64,000 nucleotides of DNA from contig NC_092096.1 in assembly GCF_045679555.1 (NCBI RefSeq), positions 27,109,993 through 27,173,992 on the forward strand, in the 5' to 3' direction. The position numbers were made by a program, and so were the translations under genes. Positions 63,564 to 64,000 of the stretch are shown piece by piece. This DNA is from Salvelinus alpinus. Taxonomy: Eukaryota > Chordata > Actinopteri > Salmoniformes > Salmonidae. The notes beneath the pieces are model-generated. The model was not told where the DNA came from and made no database searches. It worked only from the letters and a program-made list of their open reading frames with translations. The stretch's first letter is position 1. Each line of letters opens with the position of its first letter.

Positions 63564-64000
63564 GGAACATAATGTTACACATTGTGTTTTTATATTCATA
63601 TGGAATGTGTATTTGTTTATATGACAGAGTACTAGGGCCACACTGAAGAAAAAGGATAAAGTCATAAATTTATGAGGCTGGTTCTTTCTGCAGAAAAGCT
63701 ACATATTGTTTTTACAGTTTTGATACTTATGACAATGTGATACTAAATATTCTGGCACATCAGCATGTCTTTGTTTATGAAACCATACTGAAGTACAATT
63801 TCACGAAATGCCCCACATCTGTCATTTTAACAACTGTCCTCCTTTAAAACAACTGGTTACAATATTATGACTTGTGTTTTTTTTCCCCTCTGTGGCCCTA
63901 ATATTCTATCATTTTATATATAGCCTTATAGTCTATGGGAAACTGTAAATTATCTAATGATAGCAACATCATCTAAAAATCATTTTTTATCCAAAATCAT
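63564..64000. other. Right edge, AT-rich, no gene seen
   Basis: No ORF with recognisable similarity and no Harbinger right terminus was found before the window ends. Confidence 0.4.

Larger units (their letters stand above)
59876..64000 (+). mobile_element. PIF/Harbinger DNA transposon, right end outside window
   Basis: The left end begins GGGGCCTGTTGCACAAAAGT, like the termini of fish Harbinger elements, followed by subterminal CTCAGCTGAGCTCAATGAAG. Inside are the two genes of this superfamily in the same direction: a Myb/SANT-like protein and a DDE nuclease. The inverted counterpart of the left end is not found up to 64,000, so the element continues beyond the window or has lost its right end. 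The target duplication could not be checked. Confidence 0.75.

Overview
The window looks like a fragment of a salmonid fish genome (Oncorhynchus, Salmo, Salvelinus or a close relative). The reasons are spliced eukaryotic genes with GT-AG introns and AATAAA signals, a fish-type leptin gene, HpaI-like tRNA-derived SINEs, abundant Tc1-like elements, L2/Rex1-type LINEs, hairpin MITEs of salmonid type, and long (CA)n tracts. No part looks bacterial or viral, apart from old LTR-element remains. Homology calls rest on recognition of protein motifs, not on a database search.

Layout. Positions 1-17,236 are one continuous 45-bp minisatellite of about 380 units, cut off at the left edge of the window. 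A short hairpin MITE follows. A nearly complete minus-strand LINE lies at 17,971-22,348, bounded by the direct repeat AAAACATG. It encodes a 2A-like ribosome-skipping motif upstream of its endonuclease, but carries a frameshift, a probable internal deletion and a premature stop. Small DNA-transposon relics and a (GT)n tract follow. At 25.9 kb there is a small unidentified ORF with an N-myristoylation-type start. From 27.2 to 30.3 kb lies a plus-strand LINE 3' end whose 3' UTR has expanded into a 29-bp minisatellite and was then broken by a Tc1 element that itself holds a short poly(A)-tailed insert. At 30.8-32.8 kb is a 35-bp minisatellite with an inverted core, and at 33.1-34.4 kb a pyrimidine-only minisatellite.

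The gene of main interest is leptin. An apparently complete three-exon copy lies at 40.8-42.9 kb (coding 41,504-42,375, 153 residues). A second, nearly identical copy at 35.2-36.6 kb has lost its promoter, first exon and signal-peptide codons. The two belong to a tandem segmental duplication (34,611-37,260 and 37,261-43,619) in which the left copy lost about 3.77 kb.

From 43.6 to 59.8 kb the window is mostly nested transposon debris: Tc1 pieces, a decayed LINE, a Ty3/gypsy integrase end, and an LTR with a tRNA-Ser-type primer site that is interrupted by a Tc1 and by a hAT-like element. There is also a pseudogene of a multicopy family ending in a cysteine-rich tail, and two SINEs abutting each other. 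The right end (about 59,876 to beyond 64,000) is a PIF/Harbinger element. Both of its genes, a Myb/SANT-like DNA-binding protein and a HARBI1-like DDE nuclease, can be spliced into uninterrupted frames. In this superfamily the Myb-like partner assists the transposase, so this may be an autonomous element; its right terminus is not in the window.
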